64,000 nt of DNA from Streptomyces sp. HM190 (GTDB lineage Bacteria > Actinomycetota > Actinomycetes > Streptomycetales > Streptomycetaceae). Where the stretch lies: positions 3,038,001 through 3,102,000 of the forward strand of contig NZ_CP047318.1 in NCBI RefSeq assembly GCF_009857135.1. Reading direction: 5' to 3'. Below, in pieces: positions 32,598 to 42,983 of this stretch. The first letter of the stretch is position 1, and the number at the start of each line of letters is the position of its first letter. The notes beneath the pieces are model-generated. The model did not search any database. It saw only the letters and a program-made list of their open reading frames with translations, and was not told where the DNA came from. Made by a program: the position numbers and the translations under genes.

Positions 32598-34523
32598 TCA
32601 CTTCTTCGCGTAGAGCGACTCGATGGCCGCCGCGTAGGCCGCCGTGACGGGGTGGCGCCTGACCTTCATGGACGGGGTGAGCAGCCCGTTCTCCTCGCTG
32701 AACTCGCCCTCGACCAGCTTGAACTCACGGATCGACTCGGCGCGGGAGACGGCCTGGTTGGCGTAGTCGACGGCTTTCTGGACCTCCGCGCGCATCCGGG
32801 GGTCGGCGACGATCTCGGAGAGCGGGGTGTCCGGGGACATCCCGCGCACGTGCAGCCAGTGGCCGACGTCCTCCGGGTCGAGGGTGATCAGGGCGGCGAC
32901 GAAGGGCCGGTTGTCGCCGACGACGATGCACTGGCCGACCGGTGGGCGGCTGCGGAGACGGTCCTCCAGGACCGCCGGGGAGACGTTCTTGCCGCCGGAG
33001 GTGACGAGGATGTCCTTCTTGCGGCCGGTGATCGTGAGGTAGCCGTCGTCGTCGAGGGCGCCCAGGTCGCCGGTGGCGAACCAGTCGTCGGTGAGGGCGG
33101 CGTCGGTGGCGACCGGGTCGTTCCAGTAGGTGCCGAAGACGATGTCGCCCTTGATGAGGACCTCGCCGTCGTCGGCGATGCGGATCGCGGTGCCGGGGAC
33201 GGGCCGGCCGACCGTGCCGGGGCGGGGCTTGAGCGGCGGGACGATCGTGGCGGCCGCGGTGGTCTCGGTGAGGCCGTAGCCCTCGTAGACGATGATGCCC
33301 GCGGCGTAGAAGAAGTGGTTGAGGTCGCGGTCGAGCGGGGAGCCGCCGCTGATGGCGTAGCGCATACGGCCGCCCAGCTCGCTCCGGATACGGCGGTAGA
33401 CCAGCGCGTCGTACAGGGCCCAGGCGGCGAACAGGCCGGGGGTGGGGCCGGGGCCCCGGTCGAGGAACTTGTCCAGGTACGCCTTGGCGAAGCGGACGGC
33501 GACGCGGTGGGCGCGGTCGAAGGAGGCGCCGCGGCCGATGCGTTCGGCGGTGGCGCGGCCGGTGGCGTGGATCCGCTCGAAGAGGTACGGGACGCCGACG
33601 ACGAAGGTGGGGCGGAACCTCTTGAGCGCGGGCCGCAGTTCGTCGGGCCTGATGCTCGGGCAGTGGCCCAGCTCGATCCGGGCGAGCAGGCAGGCGATCT
33701 GGATGGTGCGGCCGAGGATGTGGGCGAGGGGCAGGAAGAGGAGGGTGGAGGCGACCTGGCCGGTGATCTCCTTGAAGATCGGGTGGAGGAGTTCGACCGT
33801 GTTGGCGGCCTCCGCGTACAGGTTGGCGTGGGTGAGGACGCAGCCCTTGGGACGGCCGGTGGTGCCGGAGGTGTAGCAGAGGGTCGCGGCCGTGTCCGGG
33901 GTCAGGGCGGCGCGTCGCTTGGCGACCTCGTCCTCCGGGACGCTCCGGCCGAGGTCGGCCAGCACGTCGAGGGCGCCTGCGTCGAGCTGCCAGACGTGCG
34001 GGGGCCGGGAGTGCGCGGCGGTGGCGGTGGCGACGGCGGCCGCGTTCTCGGGGGTCTCGACGATCACGAAGCGGGCGCCGGAGTCGCGGACGATCCACTC
34101 GATCTGGTCCGGTGAGGACGTGGCGTAGATCGGGACGGACTGGCCGCCGGCCGCCCAGACGGCGAAGTCGAGGACGGTCCACTCGTAGCGGGTGCGCGAC
34201 ATGAGCGCGACCCGGCCGCCCGGTTCCAGGCCGGCCGCCACCAGGCCCCTGGCGGTGGCGGTGACCTCGCGGGCGAAGGACGCGGCGGTGACGGGGTGGA
34301 ACGTGCCGTGGGCGTCGGCTCGGCGCAGGACCACGGCGTCCGGGGCCTCGGTCGCGTTGCGGAAGGGGAGGTCGGCGGTGCTGCCGACGCTCCGGCGGGG
34401 CGCGAGGGCCGCGGTGCGCGCCTCACGGACCACGCCCTGTGCGTCCCTGATCACCTCGACCGTGACGCGGTCGGCGAGGTCCGCGCGCCGCTTCGCCTGG
34501 TTCAAGTCCTTGCGTACACCCAT
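32598..34523 (-). CDS. Long-chain fatty-acid-CoA ligase
   Basis: AMP-forming acyl-CoA synthetase of 641 residues; activates long-chain fatty acids to CoA thioesters. P-loop-like ATLCYTSGTTGRPKGCVLTHAN near residues 210-230, the A5 motif YEGYGLTETTAA, A7 DDWFATGDLGALDDDGYLTITGR (quoted in part), the linker GRKKDILVTSGGKNVSP, and SMKVRR near the C-terminus where the catalytic Lys is expected. The N-terminal 50 residues are basic and variable. The start is ATG 34523 (GGGGAG upstream) or the adjacent GTG 34526. A perfect palindrome 46 bases upstream is a likely operator of a fatty-acid regulator. Confidence 0.92.
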   Translation of the reverse strand: MGVRKDLNQAKRRADLADRVTVEVIRDAQGVVREARTAALAPRRSVGSTADLPFRNATEAPDAVVLRRADAHGTFHPVTAASFAREVTATARGLVAAGLEPGGRVALMSRTRYEWTVLDFAVWAAGGQSVPIYATSSPDQIEWIVRDSGARFVIVETPENAAAVATATAAHSRPPHVWQLDAGALDVLADLGRSVPEDEVAKRRAALTPDTAATLCYTSGTTGRPKGCVLTHANLYAEAANTVELLHPIFKEITGQVASTLLFLPLAHILGRTIQIACLLARIELGHCPSIRPDELRPALKRFRPTFVVGVPYLFERIHATGRATAERIGRGASFDRAHRVAVRFAKAYLDKFLDRGPGPTPGLFAAWALYDALVYRRIRSELGGRMRYAISGGSPLDRDLNHFFYAAGIIVYEGYGLTETTAAATIVPPLKPRPGTVGRPVPGTAIRIADDGEVLIKGDIVFGTYWNDPVATDAALTDDWFATGDLGALDDDGYLTITGRKKDILVTSGGKNVSPAVLEDRLRSRPPVGQCIVVGDNRPFVAALITLDPEDVGHWLHVRGMSPDTPLSEIVADPRMRAEVQKAVDYANQAVSRAESIREFKLVEGEFSEENGLLTPSMKVRRHPVTAAYAAAIESLYAKK

Positions 34524-34568
34524 CACGGCTCCCCGAGGCCGGCCACCGATTTCATTACCGACGGGTCA

Positions 34569-34582
34569 ACTTACCGGTAAGT
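34569..34582. promoter_or_regulatory. Perfect 14-bp palindrome, candidate TetR-type operator
   Basis: ACTTACC-GGTAAGT is exactly self-complementary. It lies between the divergent acyl-CoA ligase and chorismate mutase genes. Similar TTACCGGTAA cores are typical of TetR-family repressors of lipid metabolism. No such regulator is encoded next to it. Confidence 0.6.
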
Positions 34583-34647
34583 AAGGATTTTTCAATGGTG
34601 GGGACCGACTCCGGCGAACCGTCGGGTTCGCGTGGTAGGTGTGGATC

Positions 34648-35265
34648 ATGCGCCCCCACCGCCTCGGGTCCGTCCTGGTATCCGTCTGCGTCACGTCCGC
34701 CGTGGCGCTCTCCGGTGCCGTACCGGCCGTCGCCCAGTCCCCCGCCGCTCCCCCTCCCCGTACGGTCGCGGAGGCACGGACGCTCACCGTGCTGACCGAC
34801 CTTCTCGCCCAGCGGCTGCTCGTCGCCGACAAGGTCGCGGCGGCCAAGTACGGCACGAGCACGCCGATCGACGATCCGGTGCGGGAGAAGGCGATCCTCG
34901 ACGACGTGGCCGCGCGGGCGGCCGGGCTCGGGCTCGACCCGGCGGCGGTGACCGCGGTGTTCCGGGACCAGATCGAGGCGAACAAGCTGGTGCAGCGGGG
35001 CCTGTACGCCCGCTGGGACGCGCACCCGCGGGAGCGGCCGACCGAGCGGCCGGACCTCGTGAAGGAGGTGCGGCCCGTGCTCGACCGGATCACGACGGGG
35101 GTGCTGACCGCGCTGGCGGAGACGGAACCCCTCCGGGCCGGGGCCTCCTGCGCGCCCCGGCTGCGGCGTGCGGCGATCCGCTCGGCGTACACCCACCGCC
35201 TGGACCTGCTCCATGCGGAGGGGCTGGTCCGGGCGCTGCCCTCGGTGTGCGGGGAGCCGTCCTGA
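34648..35265 (+). CDS. Secreted chorismate mutase (AroQ gamma type)
   Basis: 205 residues. Signal peptide GSVLVSVCVTSAVALSGAVPAVAQ, then an all-helical AroQ domain: LLAQRLLVADKVAAAKYGTS, IDDPVREKAILDDVAARAAG and VFRDQIEANKLVQRGLYARW. These carry the Arg, Lys, Asp/Glu and Gln positions of the chorismate site in the *MtCM-type secreted enzymes. Two cysteines (ASCAPR and SVCGE) can form the disulfide seen in that group. The enzyme would convert chorismate to prephenate outside the membrane, where its purpose is unclear. The ATG at 34648 is chosen because it gives a normal signal peptide. Confidence 0.85.
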   Translation: MRPHRLGSVLVSVCVTSAVALSGAVPAVAQSPAAPPPRTVAEARTLTVLTDLLAQRLLVADKVAAAKYGTSTPIDDPVREKAILDDVAARAAGLGLDPAAVTAVFRDQIEANKLVQRGLYARWDAHPRERPTERPDLVKEVRPVLDRITTGVLTALAETEPLRAGASCAPRLRRAAIRSAYTHRLDLLHAEGLVRALPSVCGEPS

Positions 35266-35293
35266 CGTCCTGGCGTCCCGGCGTCCTATGTCA

Positions 35294-35624
35294 TCAGGGT
35301 GCGAGTCGCCTGAATGCGTCCGCCGGGTCGGTCAGTTGGCCGTCCTCGCGGCCCCTGTTCAGGTCGCGGACGTGGACGGACAGTTCGCGCAGGGTGGGCC
35401 GGCCGGGAGGCCGGTCCGGCGGGGGCGTCGGGCGCGGGGGCCGGGAAGCCGCCGGCGGTGCGGCCGCCGGCCCTCGGAGCCGTCGTACGAGGAGTCGCGC
35501 TCGCCGCTTCGGCGCCGCAGCCGGTGAGGAGCAGCGCCCCGGCCGCGCCCAGGGCGAGGAGCCGGGTGGTCGGTCGTCCGTCGTCCCTGGGCCGGGCTGT
35601 GTGCGCATCGGGCCCCCTCGGCAC
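35294..35624 (-). pseudogene. Small lipoprotein gene with a probable frameshift
   Basis: From GTG 35624 the frame gives a lipoprotein leader (TTRLLALGAAGALLLTGC, lipobox LLTGC) and a Pro/Ala linker. After about residue 65 the third-position G/C bias leaves this frame and moves to another, which reads TLRELSVHVRDLNRGREDGQ then LTDPADAFRRLAP and stops at 35294. Joining the two would need a one-base indel near 35400-35440, where there are runs of four to five G. Without it the first frame runs on to 35286 with poor codon use. Either the gene is broken or the run length was misread. No function recognised. Confidence 0.55.
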
Positions 35625-35765
35625 GTCGTCGTCGCCCTGTCGTGGGGCGGCTGTGGTGACCGTGACGGCCGAGGGGGTCCGAAGGTGCGGTACGGGGCGG
35701 TGTGGACGGGTGTCGAAGCGGCCACGGCGGGGGGCGCCGAGACCGGTGGGTGATCCTCCGTCGAC

Positions 35766-36677
35766 CTACGAGACCACGTCCTTGCGGCCGAAACCGCGGA
35801 AGGCCAGGGCGAACAGGACCAGCGCGTAGGTCACCGAGACCGAGACGCCCTGGATCATGTCGGTGTACTCGGGCTGCGGGCGGACGACGTCCAGCCAGGC
35901 GTACTGCCAGTGCGCCGGCAGGAAGTGGCGCCAGTCGCCGAGGGCGGTCACCGAGTCGAGGACATTGCCGACGATGGTGAGGCCGACGGCGCCACCGACC
36001 GCGCCGAGCGGGGCGTCGGTGCGGGTGGAGAGCCAGAACGCCATGCCCGCGGTGACCAGTTGGGACACGAAGACGTACCCGACGGTGATCACCAGGGCCT
36101 GGGCGGCGGCGCCGGAGGACAGCTCGCCGCCCGTGGGGAGTACCAGGGGGCCCCAGCCGTAGGCGACGGTGCCGATGGCGAGGGCGACGACCGGGAGCAG
36201 CACCAGCGCCGCGAGGCTGAGGGTGAGGCCCACGACGAGCTTGGACCACAGCAGCCGGGCGCGGGGGACGGGCGCGGCGAGGAGGTAGCGCAGGGAGGAC
36301 CAGCTGGCCTCCGAGGCGACCGTGTCGCCGCAGAACAGCGCGACCGGGATGACCAGCAGGAACCCGGCGGCGGCGAAGAGGTTCACCGCGGCGAAGTTCG
36401 CCCCGGACGCCGTCGCCGTGTCCATCAGGTTGATCCGGTTGTTGCCCTCGCCGGGGGTGCCGCCGATCTGGAAGGCGACGACCAGGATGATCGGCAGGGC
36501 GAACAGGATGCCGCCCATGACCAGGGTGCGCCTGCGCTTCAGCTGCCGGACCAGCTCCACCCGCAGGGGCAGGGTGCGGCCCGCGCGGTAGCCGTCGGCG
36601 ACCTCGACGGGGGTCGGGTGCCCGGGTTCCGTGCGGCCGGGCTCTGCGTGCTCGGCACGCTCGGCCAGCGTGCTCAT
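35766..36677 (-). CDS. ABC transporter permease
   Basis: 303 residues with six hydrophobic helices of the ABC-2 type, for example LVMGGILFALPIILVVAFQI, AAGFLLVIPVALFCGDTV, LSLAALVLLPVVALAIGTVAYG and VSVTYALVLFALAFRGFG. The cytoplasmic N-terminus of about 50 residues is charged. The ATG overlaps the stop of the hydrolase-ATPase fusion gene by four bases, so the two form one exporter. Two large extracytoplasmic loops (about residues 75-100 and 250-275) could contact the hydrolase domain of the partner. Substrate unknown. Confidence 0.87.
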   Translation of the reverse strand: MSTLAERAEHAEPGRTEPGHPTPVEVADGYRAGRTLPLRVELVRQLKRRRTLVMGGILFALPIILVVAFQIGGTPGEGNNRINLMDTATASGANFAAVNLFAAAGFLLVIPVALFCGDTVASEASWSSLRYLLAAPVPRARLLWSKLVVGLTLSLAALVLLPVVALAIGTVAYGWGPLVLPTGGELSSGAAAQALVITVGYVFVSQLVTAGMAFWLSTRTDAPLGAVGGAVGLTIVGNVLDSVTALGDWRHFLPAHWQYAWLDVVRPQPEYTDMIQGVSVSVTYALVLFALAFRGFGRKDVVS

Positions 36678-39334
36678 GCGGACTCTCCGATCAGGGTGAG
36701 GAAGGCGTCTTCGAGGCGGCGGTGGGGGCCGACCGCGTCGACGGGGACCTCCAGCCGGACCAGCTCGGCGATCAGGCGCTGGGCGCTGCCGTCCGCGTCG
36801 AGGCGGACGACCAGTCCGTCGTCGGTGCGCACGGCCGACTCGATGCCCGGCAGTGCGGCGATCTTGTCGACGACGGGTTCCTCCACGGGGGTGGAGGTGC
36901 CGACCAGCAGGGTGTCGCCGGAGCCGACGATCTCACCGACCGGGCCCGCCTGGACCAGCTTGCCGCGGTCCATGACGACCAGATGGGTGCAGGTCTGCTC
37001 CACCTCGGCCAGCAGATGGCTGGAGACGATGACGGTACGGCCGGCGGCGGCGTAGCGGATCATCACCTCGCGCATCTCGCGGATCTGCGGCGGGTCGAGT
37101 CCGTTCGTCGGCTCGTCGAGGATCAGCAGGTCGGGCAGGCCGAGCATGGCCTGGGCGATGGCCAGGCGCTGGCGCATGCCCTGGGAGTAGGTGCGCACCG
37201 CGCGGGCGAGGGCGTCGCCGAGACCGGCGATCTCCAGCGCCTCCTCCAGGTGGGCGTCCTCGGCGGGGCGGCCGGTGGCCCGCCAGTACAGCTCCAGGTT
37301 CTCCCGGCCGGACAGGTGCGGGAGGAAGCCGGCGCCCTCGACGAAGGCGCCGACGCGGGACAGGACGGGCGCGCCCGGCACGATCGCGTGGCCGAAGACG
37401 CGGATCTCGCCGCCGTCCGGCTGGATCAGGCCCATCAGCATGCGCAGGGTCGTGGTCTTGCCGGCGCCGTTCGGGCCGAGGAGACCGAGCACCTGGCCCT
37501 TGTCGACGCGGAAGGACAGGTCGCGGACGCTGTACCGGTCGCCGTTCTTGTACTTCTTGCTCAGGTCGGTGATCTGGAGCGGGACCTCGGCGAGCGCCGG
37601 GTCGGGGGCGGGCGTCGCGACGCGGCGGCGGCCGGTGACGAGCAGGGCGGCCGCGACGGCCGCGCCGCCGATCGGCAGGTACCAGACCCAGGCGGGCAGG
37701 ACGTCCGAGCGGTCGGCACCGCCGAGCGGGGTCGGCACCTCCAGGTCGCCCTTCAGGGAGACGGTGTACGTCGCCGGGGCGGCCGGGGAGGCGTAGCCGA
37801 GGTCGGTGGAGGCGAGGACCAGGCGCAGGCTGTGGCCGTCGTCGAGTGCGTGGTCGATGGCCGGGAGGGTGAGCTTCACGTCCTTGCCGGACTTCGCGCC
37901 CTCCACCCGGACGGGCTGGACGAGCTGGGAGGGCAGCACCTGGGAGGCGCCGCCGGGGCCGACGTCGTACACCTTGGCGAAGAGGACGGCGTCGTCGCTG
38001 GTGGACTTCACGTGCACGGTGGCCGTGGGTGAGCCGGTGATCTGGAGGTCGTCGGTGACGGGCTTCGACTGGAACGCGGCGAACTGGCCGGGGAAGTCCA
38101 GCGACAGGCTCACGCCGAGCGAGGACAGCTGGGAGAGGCCGCCGGCGGCGCCGCCGATGCCGGGCAGGGCGGAGAGGGCGGGCGGGCTGGCGCCGGCCGG
38201 GTTCACGAAGCTCTGCTCGCGTCCGGTGAGGGCGATGGACGTGAGGTCGCTGTCCAGGCCGGGATAGGTGTCGGCGGTGGTGCCGCTCAGGCGGGACTCG
38301 CCGTCGCCGGAGCCGGCGCCGAGGGTGCGGGTGACGCGGAACGCGGAGCCGGTGTCGGCGCTCTTGTCGTCCTTCAGATAGCGGTCGAACCACGCCTCGA
38401 CGCGGGACTGGACGCGTCCGGTCTCCATGTCGCCGCCGTCGTGGCCGCCGGAGATCCAGTCGACGTCGACGGGCGCGCCGCCCGCCTTGATCGCCTTGGC
38501 GGCGGCGTCGGCCTGGCCGAGCGGGAAGAGGGAGTCGGTCTGGCCCTGGAGCAGCAGCGTGGGGACCTTGATGCGGTCGCCGACGGCCTCGGGGCTGCGC
38601 TCCTCCAGGAGCTTGATCGCCTGCGCGTCCGGTTCCCCGGACTCGGCGACCCGGTCGTACATCGCGCACAGGTCGGCCTCGAACTTGGCGCAGCCGCCGC
38701 CGGTGTTGAAGAAGAGGCCGGCCCAGAGCTTCTTGAACACGCCGTTCGGGAAGAGGGCGTCCGCGAGGTTCCAGTACGTGATGGCCGGGGCGATGGCGTC
38801 GACCCGGTCGTCGTACCCGGCGGCCAGCAGGGCGATCGCGCCGCCGTAGGAGGCGCCGGCGGCGCCCACCCGCGGGTCGCCCTTCGCGTCCAGCTGGACC
38901 TCGGGGCGCTCGGCGAGCCAGTCGATCAGCCGGGAGACGTCGGCGACCTCGGCCTTCGGGTCGTTCAGCCCGATCTTGCCGGTCGAGTCGCCGAAGCCGC
39001 GCGCCGACCAGGTGAGCACCGCGTAGCCGTCGCGGGCGAGGTCCTCGGCCTGGCGTCGTACGTCGTTCTTGCTGCCGCCGAAGCCGTGCCCGAGCAGGAC
39101 GGCGGGACGGCGGCCGGTGGCGCCGGAGGTGAAGTACGAGGTGTCGATGCGGACGCCCTCGCCCATGGCCATGGCCTGGTCCGTGCGCTTCACCGGCGCC
39201 GCTTCGTCCGAGGCGGTGGCCGTCCAGGTGCCCGCACCGGCGAGCACGATGACGGCGGCCACGGCGGCGAGGGTCCGCCGCGGCCTGTGCCGCAGCGCCC
39301 CGCGCAGTCGCAGCCCGGTCAGTCGAAGATCCAT
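36674..39334 (-). CDS. Fusion of membrane-anchored alpha/beta hydrolase and ABC transporter ATPase
   Basis: 886 residues with two unrelated halves. Residues 21-42 form a membrane segment. Residues about 50-340 are an S15/CocE-like alpha/beta hydrolase with a probable triad Ser162 (GAASYGGA region), Asp267 (GQTDSLF) and His298 (GGHDGG), followed by a jelly-roll X-Pro dipeptidyl-peptidase C-terminal-like domain to about 535. A second helix (548-568) leads into a full ABC ATPase: Walker A GPNGAGKTTT at 620-629, signature YSQGMRQRLAIA, Walker B LLILDEPTNGLDP and H-loop SSHLL. The predicted topology puts the hydrolase outside and the ATPase inside. It is an operon with the permease. It might process a substrate during export (inference). 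Confidence 0.88.
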   Translation of the reverse strand: MDLRLTGLRLRGALRHRPRRTLAAVAAVIVLAGAGTWTATASDEAAPVKRTDQAMAMGEGVRIDTSYFTSGATGRRPAVLLGHGFGGSKNDVRRQAEDLARDGYAVLTWSARGFGDSTGKIGLNDPKAEVADVSRLIDWLAERPEVQLDAKGDPRVGAAGASYGGAIALLAAGYDDRVDAIAPAITYWNLADALFPNGVFKKLWAGLFFNTGGGCAKFEADLCAMYDRVAESGEPDAQAIKLLEERSPEAVGDRIKVPTLLLQGQTDSLFPLGQADAAAKAIKAGGAPVDVDWISGGHDGGDMETGRVQSRVEAWFDRYLKDDKSADTGSAFRVTRTLGAGSGDGESRLSGTTADTYPGLDSDLTSIALTGREQSFVNPAGASPPALSALPGIGGAAGGLSQLSSLGVSLSLDFPGQFAAFQSKPVTDDLQITGSPTATVHVKSTSDDAVLFAKVYDVGPGGASQVLPSQLVQPVRVEGAKSGKDVKLTLPAIDHALDDGHSLRLVLASTDLGYASPAAPATYTVSLKGDLEVPTPLGGADRSDVLPAWVWYLPIGGAAVAAALLVTGRRRVATPAPDPALAEVPLQITDLSKKYKNGDRYSVRDLSFRVDKGQVLGLLGPNGAGKTTTLRMLMGLIQPDGGEIRVFGHAIVPGAPVLSRVGAFVEGAGFLPHLSGRENLELYWRATGRPAEDAHLEEALEIAGLGDALARAVRTYSQGMRQRLAIAQAMLGLPDLLILDEPTNGLDPPQIREMREVMIRYAAAGRTVIVSSHLLAEVEQTCTHLVVMDRGKLVQAGPVGEIVGSGDTLLVGTSTPVEEPVVDKIAALPGIESAVRTDDGLVVRLDADGSAQRLIAELVRLEVPVDAVGPHRRLEDAFLTLIGESA

Positions 39335-39418
39335 GCGTCAACGGTACGGGGCTCCGGCGGTACCCCACGGCACCCTCCGGGCGGAGGAGCGGGCCCTCCC
39401 AGGGTCGTACGGGGGGAA

Positions 39419-39448
39419 TTCGGCATACAGCGGGTGCGGTATGCCGAA
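39419..39448. promoter_or_regulatory. 10-bp perfect inverted repeat upstream of the hydrolase-ABC operon
   Basis: TTCGGCATAC, 10 bases, GTATGCCGAA. Arm centres are two helical turns apart, which suits a dimeric repressor or activator. It is 85 bases upstream of the fusion gene start. Confidence 0.55.
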
Positions 39449-39527
39449 GGCGCGGGACGGACTCGACAGCAACCTGACAAGTGGGGGCGGACCGGTGGTC
39501 GCCGCACGGTTCTCCACCCCCGACGCG

Positions 39528-39564
39528 CGTCCTCCCCGCACCCCGAGGGGGTGCGGGGAGGACG
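39528..39564 (-). terminator. Terminator of the mmsA-iol operon
   Basis: Perfect 17-bp inverted repeat (39528-39544 with 39548-39564) around a GAG loop, beginning 11 bases after the mmsA stop. Confidence 0.9.
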
Positions 39565-39574
39565 GGGCGGGTGC

Positions 39575-41077
<1,503 letters not shown>

Positions 41078-41093
41078 GCCGAAAGACTCCTTC

Positions 41094-42983
41094 TTACAGA
41101 TGGCGGCGTCGGGTTGAGACGTGCCGGTCGTACTCCTCGCGTGCCCTGACCGCCGACACTCGGGTCGCGGTCTCGGCCACAGGTACATCCCACCAGGCCT
41201 GTGCCGGGGGCGGGCCCGACACTGTGTCTGCGGTTTCGGTCTCCACGTAGACACAAGTGGGAGTGTCGGCGGCCCGCGCCTCGACGAGGGCCGCGCGCAG
41301 CTCGCGGACGGTCTTCGCGCGCAGGACGCGCATGCCGAGGCTGGCCGCGTTGGCGGCGAGGTCCACGGGCAGCGGGGCGCCCGTGAACGTGCCGTCGTCC
41401 GGGTTCCGGTGCCGGTAGGCGGTGCCGAACCGCTCCCCGCCCACCGACTCCGACAGGCCGCCGATGGAGGCGTACCCGTGGTTCTGCACCAGGAGCATCT
41501 TGATCGGCACGTTCTCCTGGACGGCCGTGACGATCTCCGTCGGCATCATCAGATACGTGCCGTCGCCGACCAGCGCCCACACCGGGCGCCCGGGAGCGGC
41601 CATGCGGACACCGATCGCGGCCGGGATCTCGTAGCCCATGCAGGAGTAGCCATACTCCAGGTGGTACTGGTCACGCGACCGCGTCCGCCACAGTTTGTGC
41701 AGGTCGCCGGGGAGGGAGCCGGCGGCGTTGATGAGGATGTCGGACTCGTCGACGATCTCGTCGAGGAGGCCGAGGACCTGTGCCTGGGTGGGCCGGGTGT
41801 CCGGCTCCTCCGCCTCGTAGCAGGCGTCGACGCGGTGCTCCCAGCGCTGCTTGTCCTCGCCGTACTCGGCGACGTACGCGTCCGCGACCCGGTGCCCGTG
41901 CAGTTCCAGCGCCTCCGTCAACTCCTCCAGACCGGCCCGCGCGTCCGCGATCAGCGGCATCCCGGAGAGCTTGTGGCCGTCGTAGGGCGCGATGTTGAGG
42001 TTGAGGAAGCGGACGCCGTCGGCGGCGAAGAGGGTGCCGGAGGCGGTGGTGAAGTCCGTGTACCGGGTGCCGACGCCGATCACCAGGTCGGCGGTGCGGG
42101 CGAGTTCGTTGGCGGTCGCGGTGCCGGTGTGGCCGATCGCGCCGACGTCCTGCGGGTGGTCGTACCGCAGGGAGCCCTTGCCGGCCTGGGTGGAGGCGAC
42201 GGGGATGCCGGTGGCGTCGGCGAGTTCGGCGAGCGCCTCCTCGGCGCGGGCGTGGTGGACACCGCCGCCGGCCACGATGAGCGGACGGCGGGCCTCGCGG
42301 ATCACCCGTACCGCGTCGGCCAGTTCGGCCTGGTCCGGGGCGGGCCGCCGTACGTGCCAGGTCCGTTCGGCGAAGAACTCCTCCGGCCAGTCGTACGCCT
42401 CCGCCTGCACGTCCTGCGGCAGGGCGAGGGTCACGGCGCCCGTCTCCACGGGGTCCGTGAGCACCCGCATCGCCTGGAGGGCGGCCGGGATCAGCGCCTC
42501 GGGACGGTTGACCCGGTCGAAGTACCGCGACACCGGGCGCAGCGTGTCGTTGACGCTGATGTCGCCGGCGTACGGCACTTCGAGCTGCTGGAGGACCGGG
42601 TCCGCGGGCCGGGTCGCGAAGATGTCGCCGGGCAGGAGCAGCACCGGCAGGTGGTTGATGGTGGCGAGGGCGGCGCCGGTGACGAGGTTGGTGGCGCCGG
42701 GGCCGATCGACGTCGTCACCGCGTGCGTGGACAGCCGGCCCGACTGGCGGGCGTAGCCGACGGCGGCGTGCACCATGGCCTGTTCGTTGCGGCCCTGGTG
42801 GTACGGCATCACGTCCGCGTACTCGACGAGGGCCTGGCCGAGGCCCGCGACGTTGCCGTGGCCGAAGATGCCCCAGGTGGCGCCGATCAGCCGCTGCCGC
42901 TCGCCGTCGCGCTCGGTGTACTGGGCGGCGAGGAACCGCACCAGCGCCTGCGCCACGGTGAGCCGCGTGGTCCCGGTGGTCAT
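41094..42983 (-). CDS. iolD: 3D-(3,5/4)-trihydroxycyclohexane-1,2-dione hydrolase
   Basis: 629-residue thiamine-diphosphate enzyme that opens the ring of the inositol-derived trione to 5-deoxy-glucuronate. Visible: GIFGHGNVAGLGQALVEY and the conserved catalytic Glu region early in the protein, THAVTTSIGPGATNLVTGAA, LLLPGDIFATRP, and the ThDP motif GDGTYLMMPTEIVTAVQENV with its following Asn (QNHGYASIGGLS). The ATG at 42983 has GGAGGGG upstream and overlaps the iolB stop by ATGA, so translation is coupled. Length is normal for IolD. Confidence 0.95.
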   Translation of the reverse strand: MTTGTTRLTVAQALVRFLAAQYTERDGERQRLIGATWGIFGHGNVAGLGQALVEYADVMPYHQGRNEQAMVHAAVGYARQSGRLSTHAVTTSIGPGATNLVTGAALATINHLPVLLLPGDIFATRPADPVLQQLEVPYAGDISVNDTLRPVSRYFDRVNRPEALIPAALQAMRVLTDPVETGAVTLALPQDVQAEAYDWPEEFFAERTWHVRRPAPDQAELADAVRVIREARRPLIVAGGGVHHARAEEALAELADATGIPVASTQAGKGSLRYDHPQDVGAIGHTGTATANELARTADLVIGVGTRYTDFTTASGTLFAADGVRFLNLNIAPYDGHKLSGMPLIADARAGLEELTEALELHGHRVADAYVAEYGEDKQRWEHRVDACYEAEEPDTRPTQAQVLGLLDEIVDESDILINAAGSLPGDLHKLWRTRSRDQYHLEYGYSCMGYEIPAAIGVRMAAPGRPVWALVGDGTYLMMPTEIVTAVQENVPIKMLLVQNHGYASIGGLSESVGGERFGTAYRHRNPDDGTFTGAPLPVDLAANAASLGMRVLRAKTVRELRAALVEARAADTPTCVYVETETADTVSGPPPAQAWWDVPVAETATRVSAVRAREEYDRHVSTRRRHL

